In this document: one piece after another, positions 24,201-33,995 of the stretch
Position numbering within the stretch: the stretch's first letter is position 1
How the letters are laid out: each line of letters opens with the position of its first letter
Source of the DNA: Trichopria drosophilae
Lineage: Eukaryota; Arthropoda; Insecta; Hymenoptera; Diapriidae
Assembly: GCA_030407085.1 (NCBI GenBank)
Contig: CM059587.1
Location: forward strand, 17,829,001 to 17,893,000
Direction: 5' to 3'
DNA: 64,000 nt
Made by a program: the position numbers and the translations under genes
Notes under the pieces: model-generated
Told to the model about the DNA's origin: nothing
The model's input: the letters and a program-made list of their open reading frames with translations, nothing else
Databases searched by the model: none

Positions 24201-27200
24201 AAATCGTCACAGATGCGCATACACTTTTCTGGACTATTTTTATGTACTGAACCTAAATCCGTTTACAGCATTTTTCCATCACCCTTCGTTTTCGAGATAA
24301 CCGCCATTTTGTATTTTTCCAAATTCGTTCCTTCCGGAATTTTTTTCTCTGCAATAGAACATGATAATTAAACGTAAGACCTCTCATTTTACGCACAATT
24401 ATTTCCAGAGTCCGTGTAAATTTTTCCAGACAGCAAAAGACAGCGGTACTTAGTATTATCAGTGAAAAATTTCAAAAAAATCGCCATTTTGGATTTACGG
24501 AATCAAATACGTATGTAAAACATTTCAAATATTGCGAAATCTATGGAAATAATTCTGGTAATCGGTGCAACTGCTTCGAGCTCAAATTTTGCGGTATTTT
24601 TGGATAAAAAATGCGTGTAACTTGACAAAAAAATCTTAAACATATTTTACGTCCATAGTTGTGTAGTAGGATAATCGTGCTTCAATTTCCGAGGTTGTGC
24701 GCCTATTTAAGTTTATTTTAGTCTAGGAGCTACCTATGTGGCCGTAGCTTTTTATATGTTCCCACTTGAAACCATGTTTTTTTCATGTATTTTTGGCCGC
24801 TGAACACGAATTTTTTTGGTGGAATGCTCAAAAATAGTCGGTAAATTGTTCATAACAATTTTTTAAAATAATTGAATAATTTTGTTGTTTTTGCTCCGGA
24901 ATTTTTTTTTTATTTTGGGTTTTTGGATAATTTTGAACACAAAAGGTTTTTAGTAACTTTCACGCACGAAAACTTTTCGTGATAAAAATCCTCAAACTTT
25001 AAAAAAAGTGGATTTTTGCCATTTTTGACACACTACCACACCAATACCGATGGATTCTTTTTTAATTCACCTAGGCTTAAACTTTTCTTCTATTACTATA
25101 CTTTAACTAAAAAATTCAATTTTGACATTTTTTAAACGCTTTCATAGTTCTTGATCTAAAAGATAAATTTTACAATGCCTAGAAGAGTATAAAGAATTGC
25201 AAACATTGAAAATTTAGACAATTGCAAAAGAAATAATGAATGTAAGATACATATTTTAACAATAAAACTAATGTTGTAAACAAATTGTTATTAACAATTG
25301 ATATAAACAATCGGCCGCTTTACAATAATTCATTCTAGAATGTCAGAGATTACAATCACAGAAAAACATGAAAATTTGTTTGAAAACAAAAAAAATTAGT
25401 ACATTTTTTAACAATTGTTATAAACAAATTGTTTTGAATAATTGCTATAAGCAATTGACCACTTTATAATATTCTACCCTACAATGTTAGATTCTGAGGC
25501 TAAAAATACGAGGATAGATGTGTAATCAAGTACATCGTAAGTATGTATACGAAGATCGACTTTTTTTTTTAAGTTTAGGAATTTTTATTTCGAAAAGTTG
25601 CCGTCCTACGTGAAAGTTACTATGGGCCTTTTTTGTTCAAAATTACCCTAAAAACATGAACAAATTTTTTCCGAAATAAAAAGAAGAAAATTACCTATAG
25701 TTATCGGAAATGGATTCGGAGGGATTGAAATTTGAATGCCGCCTAATTACTTTTAATTCGTGATTTGTCGACGGATATTATGTTTGGATTCCGATGGACT
25801 CATAGATACTGGTTTTAACTCGACTTTTTGAATTCCGATATATTCAGCTGCATTCCATTTTCGACAATATTATATTTGGATTAAAATAAATTCGCAGAGA
25901 TTGTTATGAATTCTAGTTTTTGGAATCTGTAGCATTCACCTTTATTTTTGGACGGTATTATTTTGGATTCAAGTGTATAATTTGGGATTAACTCGAGTCC
26001 TATTTTTTGCATTCGGCGGAATTCAGTATTTTCACAAATTATTTTTGAATTCTCAGGGATAATATTTGGACAAATCACGAATTGAACTGAATATTTTTAA
26101 ATCTATCTGAATACCTCTTTTTTCCATTTTCGATTACTGGGTATTCAATTATTTGAAAAAATTGTTATGAATTATTAATCGACCACTTTTGAGCATTCCA
26201 CCCAAAAAATTCGTGTTCAGCGGTCAAAAATACATAAAAAAACATGGTTTCAAGTGGGAACATATACTAAGCTACGGCCACATAGGTAGCTTCTAGACTA
26301 AAATAAACTTAAATAGGCGCACAACCTCGGAAATTGAAGCACGATTATCCTACTACACAACTATGGATGTAAAATATGTTTAAGATTTTTTTTTTCAAGT
26401 TATACGGCATTTTTTATCCAAAAATACCGCAACATTTGAGCTGGAAACAGTTGCGCCGAATACGAGAATGATTTCCATACATTTCGCAATATTCAAACAT
26501 TCTGCAACAGTTTTCAGCGTGTTTTACATACATATTTGATTCCGTAAATCCAAAATGTCGATTTTTTTGAAATTTTTCACTGATAATACTAAGAATCACT
26601 GTCTTTTTCTATCTGCAAAAATTCACACGTATTCTGGAAGTAATTGTGCGTAAAATGAGCGATCTCACATTTAGTTATCATGTTCTATTGCGAAGAAAAA
26701 AATTCCGGAAGAAACGAATTTGGAAAAAATACAAAATGGCGGATATCTCGAAAATGGAAGGTGATGGAAAAATTCTGTAAACGGATTTGAATTCAGCGCA
26801 CAAAAATAGGCCAGAAAAGTGTATGCGCATCTCTGATGATTTCTCAAAGTCAAATTTTGTTGACCAGTGTAATTATAAACATAAACAATAATTGCATACT
26901 TTTTTCCTGCATAGCAAATGAAAACACTAAAGCAATTGAAATAAATGGTATAATAATAATTTCGATTTAATTTTTAAATTGTCATTAAACAATATACAAT
27001 AGTTACAGTCAAATTGCTAATAATTTCATTAATTATTACAGTATTTTCCAGTATTATTCATCGTTATTATTATTCTTAAAAGTACGTATTCTTTATTTGA
27101 TACGAAAAAACAAAGTAAATAATGTTGAAAGTTAAATAAAATAAATTTGATGGGATGAAATAAAGATTTTAATAAATACTTAAATAATTTATATAAAAAC

Positions 27201-30200
27201 AAAAATATTTTTTGGGTATCTATCGTAAATTGCAAATAAAATCGATAAAAATTAACACCTAAAGGTCACTTTTTCTTACTCTAATTACAATCGAGTATTT
27301 CGTATCAAAATCGAAGTTAAAAAAATTGGGAGGTACATATCCTACTGTTTTCGAGGTCGCTTTTCAAGACTCCGAGGTCAAAATTGAGTTTCAGTCATCA
27401 GGCATTCCAATATGGCGTCGAATTTGAAAAAAATGTAAAAAAAAAATTGGGCAACATTTAACCTTACCAATTTTTTTCGAGCTTTTACAATATTGGGATT
27501 CCATTGAAACTATGTATGAATAAAGATGAATAAAATACTTGAATTTTAAGAAAAAAATTATACTTTTATACCCCACATCATTCTAACGACCTCAAAATGG
27601 CCGCAACAATGAAAATTTCTTTGAAATTTTCTGGATGCTCTAACTCAAAAACTAAAAGCTTTATTTAAAAAATGCTAAGAATCAAAAGTTCTTAGAATTT
27701 ATCGAGAAATATCACGGATATTTATTACATTTTTTTGATGAATTTTTTTTCAAAATTTATTCTAAATTGTAATTTATTTTCAAAAAATTTGGGAAAAAAT
27801 GTAGTGTATTTTCTCATGAATTCTAAGAGTTTTTTTTTTGTTCTTTGCATTTTTCCCAAAAGTTTATAATTTTCGAGTTTTCGAGGAAATTCATTTCAAG
27901 TATTGTAGTTTAGGAAAATTTTAAACGAATTTTAAAAAAAAATTCATAAAAAATTTTTAAAAATTCATTGATATTTCTGTATGAATTCTGAGAACTTTTC
28001 ATTGTTACAAATTTTTAAAAAAAGTTCGTAGTTTTTTAGTTAGAAAGTCCAGAAATTTTCAAAGAAATGTGTTGACCAGTGTTATTAATAATTCCAATTC
28101 ATATTTTTATGTCTGTCTATTTTTCTGCTTATATTTCATGAGAAACCTATTTTATTGATAATAAACACAAATTTTGATATTGTGTTTGTTTAGAAAATTA
28201 TTTAATGTCAGTACTGCAGTATTAAAAAATATTTATTTCTAATCTTTCTTCATCAACTGAAGTATTTTAAACCTCCAAATTATTAGATGTAGAAAGATAT
28301 TTTACTTAAATGCTTTAATACAATGTAAAAAGGAAAATTTATGGGTTTTTGTGCACCACTCCAAAGAAACCCGTGGAAATAGAAACAGGACCATTGTACT
28401 ACCTCCGAAGAAGAAGACTATCGGACAAAGAGTGTTTTAATATGTCGGTTTGAAATGTATAAATTTACTTCTGTGCGACTTGCGAAATAAGATCTTTAGT
28501 AATGATATTCCAAAAAAAGATATAAAAAATTGGCTTTGCAACCAAGAGTTTTAGTACCTGCAGACTTTGTCTAATTGTTAGTTAGATTATATGATTCTTG
28601 AGGATACTAAAGAAATATTTATTTGTTATATTTGTCATACATATTTCTTATCTTTATATAAAGCTGTGATATTTTAACATATTTTTAGGCGGGCACCTTT
28701 CCTTTCTTTTACTTTCTTTTTTTATGTAAATAATTCTTGTCAATAAAGAAGTGTGACATTAATAAATAAACATTTATTGTAATATGGCCATTACACTTCT
28801 AAATTTTATGTCCTATAACAGACAGTTTCAAGTCCTCATCAGGGGCGTCTATTTATAATTTAAATAAAAATACAAAAATTAATTTAAAAAATAAAAATAT
28901 AATATAAACACAATTAACTTAACAAGACAAAATTAGATCAACGTACTGCGTTGAGTGCTGCATAAACACAGACTGAATTAAGCAGGGCTGTTAGCATAAC
29001 ATTACTATCAATTCTAACCATCCAACACATGTAAAAAGAGGAATTGCAACTATGCTAGTTGATAAAGCGATGTTGTTATCTGACACTCGATTTCACCAAA
29101 AAAATTGTATCTTTGTTAACAATTTTTTGCTAAAAAACGGGTTTGATTTAAGATTTATACAGGATACAGTTAAAAAAAGACTTCAAACATTGGATAAAAG
29201 TAATGATAGAAACAATAGTGTGAAATAACAAACAAAGGACTATACAAACAACATAGTTGTTCCTTACATTTATAAATTTAATAACAGACTTAAAAAAATA
29301 TATGAAAAATTTAACATAACAATTTTAAACAAACGGTTTAACACCTCAGAAGCTTTGTTTAAATCAAAAATAGATCAAACAGACAAATCAATGATGTCGA
29401 ATGTGATATATGGGATAAACTGTAACAAATATCAAGCAATATACGAAGGACAAACCAAAAGATACTTAAAGACCCGCTTATATGAACATAAAAATAAGTG
29501 GAATATAGATATAGGTCACACAGCCTTGACAGCACATATGTTAACAACTGGGCATTATTTTAATTTTACCGACATTAAAATTTTAGATAGTGATATTAAT
29601 TGGAAGAAAAGGAATATAAAAGAAATGATATATATAAAGCCATTAAAAAATAGTATTAACTTTCGCACTGACACTGAAAAACTAAGTTGCTTTTACAATA
29701 ATTTATTAATAAAAGATTAACAATAGCTTTCACTCATGCATTGAATGGTATATTCTCCACATTTATATATGTATACATACTTTAATAAATCTCGAAAAAT
29801 CTAAAATTTTACCTTTCGGTTGTTATAGAGATAGCATTCCTGATTTTAAGCAAATCCAGTTCAAATTGAATAATCAAATCCTCACAATAAAAAGAGCTGA
29901 CGACGTTAAATACTTGGGAATAACCATTGATTCTCACTTACGCTGGAATATTCATATAAAAAACATAATAAATAAGCTAAGACATTTCCCGTTTGTCTTC
30001 CTCAAGTTGAGGAAATTACTAACAAGATTTGAATGCCTAACAATCTATCATTCATTGTTTTTATCAATAGTAAGCTATGGTATAGTAGCCTGGGGAAATG
30101 CTTTAAATAATGTTTTCAAATTCGTTGAAGTCCTTCAGAAAAGAGTCATCAAAGTTATATTTTGTAAAGATCGTTTATATCCATCGAAGAAGCTATTTTA

Positions 30201-33200
30201 AGGCAGTCGATTACTGGAAATACGAAAAATATACTATTTTATAATAATATTGTTTGTAACGCAGAAAAACTTAGTAGTCCACAAGAGAACTACCGTAAAT
30301 ACGAGAGCCCATAGTTTAAATCAGGTTGAAGTTCCCTTCAGTAGGAAAAATATAGCTCAAAGGAGTTATATGGGCATTGTTCTAGAACTTTTAAACTTTG
30401 AGGTTGAAGAAAATTGCATTTTTTTTTTTAGGCACATTCATGAAATTAATTTTATTGGCTTTAGAATTGATCAAATGACAGGAAAAACCTTGCGTGACTC
30501 ATTTATACACAATGTATTTTTTTTTTTTAATGTAACATGTTACGTTACTCGTAAAATTAGTTTTTAGTTTTGTAACGTTTAATATACATAAAAAATTCAG
30601 TTCTTTTGCTTATGGCCTAATTTTTAGAAGCTAGTATATAAAATTAAACGTCTAGTTAATAGTTCAAATTTAAAATAATGGATTAAATATGGCGGACTAT
30701 TTTTACAAAATTTCTTAGATTTTTATAACATTTGATATGTTAGGGTTTTTGAGGCCACTGATTACAAATCCAAAGTCAGTTTTCATTAAAATTTGAAATC
30801 CAAATACATGATTTAACATTAAGGATACCAAAAAATTAAAACGATTTGTAAAGAATAATCATTTTATTATTGTCAAAAATTGTGTTTTTTGTTGTATTAA
30901 AAAAACACAAAATTTATAAATACTTTAATAATATAGGAGAAAAGATCACAATGATTCCAAAGTACTTAGAAGCTAAATTGTAGATGTGCCATTAAATAAT
31001 TTGATTTTTCAAAGTGAGTTTCGCTTGGAAATTTAAAGTTTGACGTGGTCGCATTTTTTATGTATACGTGGCACACATTTGGGCAAAGGCTCAAATTACT
31101 TCTTATCATATAGGTAATGTACCCCTGTTGTGTGCTTTCTTAAAAACCAATGTGAAAAAAATTATCTAAGGTTGATTGCTAAATTGTCAACTATAAAAAA
31201 AAGTTATCTCGCAAGTTTGAAGGTATATAATTTTATTCCTCAGTGAGACACATCATTAAGTTAAGAATTTTTCATTTGTTTACATCCCCAAATACTTCCA
31301 CAAAAAACCACAGACCATTTAAAAAAAGGTGCAAAAAGTTTCAGCGTTAAAACTGAAAAAATGTAGTGAGTGTCGCGCACCAAAAACAGGCAAATTCACT
31401 ACTTTTATTTACTCTCATTGTTTTCTACATATCTGTAATTAGTAATAAACACTTATTACATGTAAATCGAACAAAAATTTGTTGATCTGTAGTGTTACAA
31501 AGTTAAAATACAAAAATTTTTATGGTATCATAATGAGCGACAACATAAAGTTTAAAAGTTCTAGAACAATGCCCATATCTCTGTAGCGAGTAAATTAATA
31601 AATTTATTAATACAATTGAAGGTAATTTCTAATTTAAAAGTAAATAAATTGTCACTGAAAAAGTGGTTGAGTGGAGAAAATAATCTGGAACTTGATAGAA
31701 TAACAACAATCAAATAATAATTAAATTGCTTGCAACACTGTACGGTATTACATTCTATATTGTTCAGCGGTATATTCAACAACCATACCTAAGGGATGTG
31801 GAAAAGTATTTTAAAGTTAGTATTAAGCTAAGTTTTGTCTTCAGGGCGCGGATAAGTATGTTAAATACTTTTGCGAACTTTATCATGTATTGGAAATTCC
31901 CAATATGTAAACTTTTTTTACCTGAATAAATGTATTATTATTATTATAATTACTATGTACTTGGGGCTTTGCCCCAAAGCATGTATGTAATATCACCTGA
32001 ATAAATTATTATTACAATATAACTTAATATAAATTATGTTAGAAACGCGCCAATATACCGAATGTGTTCACTAGCAAACCTATTATGTGAGCAGAATTCT
32101 AATATTCAGTTGTTTAATAATACTACCTCTGGAAATATCATTATAAGTAGCATTAAAAAATCGTTTCATGAATTCCATTAATATTAAGTAAGAATCTTTA
32201 TACCACGTTATACATTTAGTTGTACTTCTTTTCTTATTTTTATGAATTCTTGTTGTTATAAATTTACTGTTTTCTATACTGATGTATATTCTTTGTTGTA
32301 ATCAAAAAAGGGTTTTAACCCGTTTATAAATAAATAATAATAATAACTATAAATAATTTACTTGTAGTGTTTTACTTTACGTACACACTACACATACTAC
32401 CAGTAACAAGAAAATGGAAAAATATACATTTTTTATTTCTGGTAATTCGCCGAATTAGCATTAAAAATATCACAGTTTCTTGAAAATCACCTAAATATAA
32501 AGTTTTCATTAAAATCATTGTAATTTACTGTGTTTAGGTTACTAAAAGTAGAAATGATTCCACTTTTTACCGCATTATGCGAAGAGCAAGTGAATACGCA
32601 TATAAATCCCAACGAGGTAAAGGGTCGTAAGAAACAGCGAAAAATCGAAACGGAGGTTGCCGATCTTAAAAAGAAATTGGAGGAAACGATAAGCAAGAAC
32701 ATTGTTTTAAGTAATAGAGAAATCCGACTCTTAAGATATTTATATCTTACCGACGAAGAGAAGGATAAATTGAAAGGTAGTTATAAAGTTGCCCGAAAAC
32801 TGGAGAAACTCGAAAGTGTGGGACAGGACAAGGGTGACAGCAGTGATGACGACGACGATGACGACGATGAAAAGAACGATGAAGCTGAATTTCCAAGTTT
32901 CGAGAGCTACAATTCGGAGAATTCTCATTCTGGTATTAACTTTTTTCTATCCTCAAACATGACTAATGAAAAGTTTGTTTTTTTTAATCGTAACTTTCTT
33001 TAGGTGGAGTTATTTCTCCGAGAAACACAGAGCCGCCAAGTTTGACAGAATCGATGCACATGGTTGAAGACATTTTATCGGATCAACACATGGATCGTAT
33101 CGAGAGAATCGAGCGACTCGAAGCTGTTTTGTCAGCAGTAATCGAGCCATCGAGCGATTTATTGGAAACGTTAGAAGACCCAACGAAATGCCGTTGTACG

Positions 33201-33368
33201 TGCCAAGGGTGTAAGAGCCCGATCTCTCCGAAAGAGACAAAGGTTCTGCAGGAAGTGGCATGCCAAACGCTCAGTACCGGCGACATAGTCATTACTAGGA
33301 TGTTCTGTAACGATGAAGATAAAGGTCGAGAGAGACTGCTATTCTCGCCGAAGAAGTTGGTCACGTAA
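13974..33368 (+). CDS. Egalitarian: BicD/dynein mRNA-transport adaptor, full gene
   Basis: Join 13974..15290, 15350..15430, 17959..18203, 32538..32932, 33004..33368, all with GT-AG introns and matching phases; 801 codons including TAA, 800 aa. The start MDSTEYEMVRNMTLL and the following 'HDLSCQFG.KGFTKEMRQIAGGSQSGL' match the conserved Egalitarian N-terminus. Residues ~380-548 form a DEDDy-type 3'-5' exonuclease-like domain with D387/E389 (FDCEG), D443/D447 (HDCKND) and Y530/D534 (YASSD). Residues ~576-640 are basic and helical, 651-658 are all Asp, and CQTLSTGD at 766-773 sits where Egl binds dynein light chain LC8. In Drosophila, Egl links localised mRNAs to Bicaudal-D and dynein and is needed for oocyte fate. 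It is shorter than the fly protein (about 1000 aa). It is interrupted by introns of 2.5 and 14.3 kb filled with mobile elements. The exon chain is inferred without transcripts. Confidence 0.93.
15350..15430 (+). CDS. egl coding exon 2 (residues 440-466)
   Basis: An 81-nt exon flanked by TTTTAG and GTAAGT, too short to show up as a long open frame. It encodes VIHDCKNDSVNLYNQFG...VFDTQ, carrying exonuclease motif II (HDxxxD). Without it the domain loses two of its four acidic residues. Confidence 0.9.
15797..17020 (-). mobile_element. Second Penelope-like element (PLE-2) inserted into PLE-1
   Basis: It is bounded by a perfect 14-bp duplication, CAAAAAATGTAGTT, at 15783-15796 and 17021-17034, so its limits are exact. 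The ends carry a ~120-bp inverted repeat (15828-15950 and about 16898-17021) with the hairpin GACGA-CATAGC-TCGTC followed by GAAACGTTG. Between them, a minus-strand frame (16958-16314) encodes the end of RT (YQKSTSSGRFLNFHSDHP) and a GIY-YIG endonuclease (NCIASYVGESKRQLSKRVNE). The RT palm is missing, so the copy is 5'-truncated. Confidence 0.85.
16314..16958 (-). pseudogene. PLE-2 open frame: RT thumb plus GIY-YIG nuclease
   Basis: A 214-aa open frame. Residues 1-15 come from the terminal repeat; about 20-70 match the region after the YVDD motif of PLE reverse transcriptases (GRFLNFHSDHP, YNLVDRAI). The C-terminal ~60 residues hold CVNC and ASYVGESKRQ, the tyrosine/glycine signature of GIY-YIG endonucleases. 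It lacks all RT catalytic motifs, so it cannot work alone. Confidence 0.7.
17059..17314. mobile_element. 256-bp MITE with long inverted ends, inside PLE-1
   Basis: The left end GTGACGCGTTTTGAAGAAAG pairs with the right end CTTTCTTCAGAACGCGTCAC. The match continues for about 40 bp (GGGACCTAAGCGTCCGAACG / inverse) and, less well, deeper (GGAGAGGGAAAAG / CTTTTCCCTCTCC). It has no coding capacity. The flanking ATTT may be a 4-bp target duplication, which is weak evidence. Confidence 0.75.
17959..18203 (+). CDS. egl coding exon 3 (residues 467-548)
   Basis: Acceptor TTTTACAG, donor AA|GTAAGT (phase 2). It encodes AVHSVLQYQETG through YASSDVLSLVPQVYLAMS and so holds exonuclease motif III (Y530, D534). 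The conserved RYWARRP segment is typical of the family. Confidence 0.92.
18395..18577 (+). pseudogene. Reverse transcriptase scrap (DIRS or LTR type)
   Basis: The 60-codon frame contains GDFLSTIDLKNAFLLVPLAK and SRKFVRFVF, which is RT motif A with its flanks as found in DIRS-like and Ty3-like retroelements. No neighbouring integrase, recombinase or LTR could be seen, so the clade is open. Confidence 0.55.
18842..18904. repeat. Telomere-like TTAGGTT tract
   Basis: Degenerate TTAGGTT/TTAGATTAGG units run up to the left end of the next foldback. The tract continues on its far side at 20723-20753, so the foldback apparently inserted into it. Confidence 0.6.
18905..20722. mobile_element. 1.8-kb foldback element in egl intron, carrying a MITE
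   Basis: The two halves are inverted copies from end to end: CCCTTTAACGCCGAGAAGTC at 18905 against GACTTCTCGGCGTTAAAGGG ending at 20722. TTAG flanks both ends. Short frames such as RDKNLSRLKKK appear on the minus strand at left and the plus strand at right because the arms mirror each other. The left arm is interrupted by the MITE at 18970-19220. No transposase. Confidence 0.85.
18970..19220. mobile_element. 251-bp MITE of the CAGTASTCC family
   Basis: Inverted ends CAGTACTCCTTCCCTTATTC and the inverse GAATAAGGGAAGGACTACTG, bounded by TA (18968-18969 and 19221-19222). The opposite arm of the host foldback (ACAAATAATTTT) is the uninterrupted site, which confirms the boundaries and the TA duplication. 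Confidence 0.85.
20818..22184. mobile_element. TIR element, CCCAGTAAACGAAAATGG ends
   Basis: The left end CCCAGTAAACGAAAATGG matches the right end CCATTTTCGTTTGCTGGG (one mismatch) over 18 bp. The 1.37-kb interior is full of TTCAATT/AATTGAA phrases and has no open frame. The termini resemble those at 43965/47546 and 26148, so it is one family of non-autonomous DNA elements. The superfamily is not assigned. Confidence 0.7.
22188..22290. repeat. Degenerate ~33-bp tandem repeat
   Basis: Successive units of the type GCGGCCATTTCG...TTCGAAAA recur three to four times. A related phrase (AACCTGCCGTTTCG) also lies just left of the preceding element at about 20793, so the element probably landed inside this array. 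Confidence 0.5.
23006..23527 (+). CDS. GIY-YIG endonuclease of PLE-3
   Basis: The 173-codon frame is open throughout. It has PYIKNFTFKIRNIF (region after RT), CLIYKIDCEECDATYIGQTK (Cys pair and the Y-IG core) and LKKRIYEHRNDWKK (helix with the conserved Arg and nearby His). The block IKHTALTSHMLSTGHNF and a C-terminal KRNIKEMIYIK segment follow. In PLEs this nuclease nicks the target to prime reverse transcription. The start is only the first in-frame ATG of a truncated ORF. The frame stayed open, so the copy is fairly recent. Confidence 0.75.
   Translation: MAITVHNDNKSNDKKFDYSKIIVLPYIKNFTFKIRNIFRQFDITLINKRFNTLETIFKTKIDTIDLQRRSCLIYKIDCEECDATYIGQTKRYLKKRIYEHRNDWKKDIKHTALTSHMLSTGHNFKFSDVKVLDNEKHWKKRNIKEMIYIKKFINSINYIIDTEKLSGCYNILF
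24009..24047 (+). ncRNA. Hammerhead-ribozyme-like motif at PLE-3 3' end
   Basis: The order matches a minimal hammerhead: stem I GCCC (24009-24012), core CTGAAGA (24013-24019), stem II GACC/GGTC around loop AACAAAA, core GAAA (24036-24039), a tiny CGTT stem III, then GGGC (24044-24047) closing stem I. Hammerheads are known from PLE terminal repeats. Cleavage is not shown, and the very short stem III usually needs dimers. Confidence 0.6.
24176..26867. mobile_element. 2.7-kb foldback element with 10-bp target duplication
   Basis: The ends CTGCTCAACAACATTTGAC and the inverse GTCAAATTTTGTTGACCAG bound arms of about 700 bp that mirror each other (for instance GCGCATACACTTTTCTGG left and CCAGAAAAGTGTATGCGC right). 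TGTAATTATA is duplicated exactly at 24166-24175 and 26868-26877. Such 9-10 bp duplications suggest a Mutator-like source, which is inference. The centre contains another inserted TIR element (about 25694-26150). Confidence 0.85.
25694..26150. mobile_element. Small CCCAG-family TIR element inside the foldback
   Basis: The right end CCATTTTCGATTACTGGG (26133-26150) is the family terminus. The left end, ACCTATAGTTATCGGAAATGG, is a poor inverse. The interior has the same GAATTC/GGATTC-rich composition as the elements at 20.8 and 44-47.5 kb. The frames here are composition artefacts. Confidence 0.5.
26878..27599. other. AT-rich intron sequence
   Basis: No gene or clear repeat. It contains homopolymer-rich DNA with short minus-strand open frames of low complexity. 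Confidence 0.4.
27600..28074. repeat. Short foldback related to the 24.2-kb element
   Basis: The left arm AAAATTTCTTTGAAATTTTC (about 27612) mirrors the right arm AAATTTTCAAAGAAATGTG (about 28050). The right end reads GTGTTGACCAG, the same terminus as the 2.7-kb foldback. The left terminus is degraded. Confidence 0.55.
28770..29720 (+). mobile_element. Penelope-like element (PLE-4), truncated
   Basis: The left end carries the inverted family terminus ATGGCCATTACACTT and a hammerhead-like core on the minus strand (CTGATGA at 28836-28842). Translations at about 29030-29240 give the RT C-terminal region (MLLSDTRFHQKN) with an in-frame stop. The GIY-YIG nuclease follows to 29720. Confidence 0.7.
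29355..29720 (+). pseudogene. PLE-4 GIY-YIG nuclease fragment
   Basis: The frame contains VIYGINCNKYQAIYEGQTKR, in which the usual second Cys and the core Tyr-Ile-Gly are altered to Tyr and Tyr-Glu-Gly. It then has LKTRLYEHKNKW and HTALTAHMLTTGHYF. Homologous sequence starts upstream of the first ATG (about 29255, VVPYIYKFNNRLKKI). It is probably inactive. Confidence 0.65.
29780..30201 (+). pseudogene. Non-LTR retrotransposon RT, C-terminal fragment
   Basis: The frame gives NLEKSKILPFG, then VKYLGITIDSHLRWNIHI and LFLSIVSYGIVAWGNA...LQKRVIKVI. These are the blocks after the FADD motif of LINE reverse transcriptases. The catalytic palm is missing. After the stop at 30201, other frames continue to a typical LINE C-terminal end (NIAQRSY near 30340), so a frameshift is present. 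Confidence 0.7.
30362..31580. repeat. Inverted pair of LINE-derived segments
   Basis: ATATGGGCATTGTTCTAGAA (30368 onward) is inverted at 31549-31573, with about 33 bp matching. The minus-strand frame next to the right arm (31561-31782) may be an oppositely inserted copy of the same LINE tail. In between lies AT-rich DNA with a patch of the ATATGGCGG / GATTACAAATCC module near 30690-30790. Confidence 0.5.
31715..32345 (+). mobile_element. LINE 3' tails, at least two
   Basis: 31726-31929 is a LINE-like terminal frame that ends just before CTGAATAAATGTATTATTAT. A further tail occurs at about 31996. 32090-32345 encodes QLFNNTTSGN...SIKKSFHEF and ends in AAAAGGGTTTTAACCCGTTT followed by (AAT)n. 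The same AACGGGTATTACCCCTTT palindrome, inverted, marks the LINE tail at about 40420. These are 5'-truncated copies. Confidence 0.55.
32538..32932 (+). CDS. egl coding exon 4 (residues 548-679)
   Basis: Acceptor TGTTTAG, donor CTG|GTATTA (phase 1). It encodes a charged, probably coiled-coil segment (KKQRKIETEVADLKKKLEE, then NIVLSNREIRLLRYLYL) followed by eight consecutive Asp residues and an acidic tail. It lies 14.3 kb from the preceding exon. Confidence 0.88.
33004..33368 (+). CDS. egl coding exon 5 (C-terminus, residues 680-800)
   Basis: Acceptor TTCTTTAG. It encodes LTESMHMVEDIL, an Arg/Glu-rich helix (RIERIERLEAVL), a Cys cluster (CRCTCQGC) and the conserved VACQTLSTGDIVITRMF tail, then TAA at 33366-33368. 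The CQT core fits an LC8 (dynein light chain) docking site as described for Egl; that function is from family knowledge. Confidence 0.9.
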
Positions 33369-33954
33369 TCTTCCTCATCCAGTCGGAAATCAAATTAATC
33401 GATAAGCAGTTTTGCTGGAACGATCAGACAACTCAGGAACTTGCTGGTTGTTCGAGCGAAGTTTAAGTTTTTTGTAAGGAATTGACGATCGCTGATTGTA
33501 GACCTACAATTGCCTTAGCTGGCGTAATAGTCAGTTTCTCTTCACAGCCATTTTTTATATCGATTGTATTTTACGGTATGTACTTTCCATGATTCGTGCT
33601 GCCAGATTAGTTTTTACATAGACTAACGATGTTTCGATTAGCTTTTTGTTTTATTTTTTTCTGGGCAAAATGGAGAAAATTATTTCTTTCGGGAGAGTCG
33701 AGATTTAATATCATTTTTCATCGGCCAGTTTGGATATCTAAGGAACGATTAGATTAGCGGTCGGTGAAAAATGCTATTAGATACATAGCAATATTGTAAA
33801 TAAGCGAGACATTATCGAATGAATATAGAGTAGAGATTTTTAATTTGTAATTTAATGATGAATTCGCTTCATATCGATCGTGTATACAGTAACATAGACA
33901 TATTTACACAATGTTACATATAATGCAATAATTTATATACTGAAACATTTGTGA

Positions 33955-33960
33955 AATAAA
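33955..33960 (+). terminator. Probable egl polyadenylation signal
   Basis: AATAAA, 587 nt after the egl stop codon. It lies within 40 nt of the unc-50 stop codon on the other strand, so the two 3' ends are back to back and the UTRs probably overlap. Confidence 0.5.
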
Positions 33961-33995
33961 CATATTTTTAACATTTTTCGTAACGAGTCTTGATT

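Noticed and set aside
31960..31985. CTTGGGGCTTTGCCCCAAAGC hairpin as an intrinsic terminator or RNA gene
   Set aside because: It is a short perfect hairpin between LINE 3' tails; bacterial-type termination does not apply and no RNA family is recognisable.
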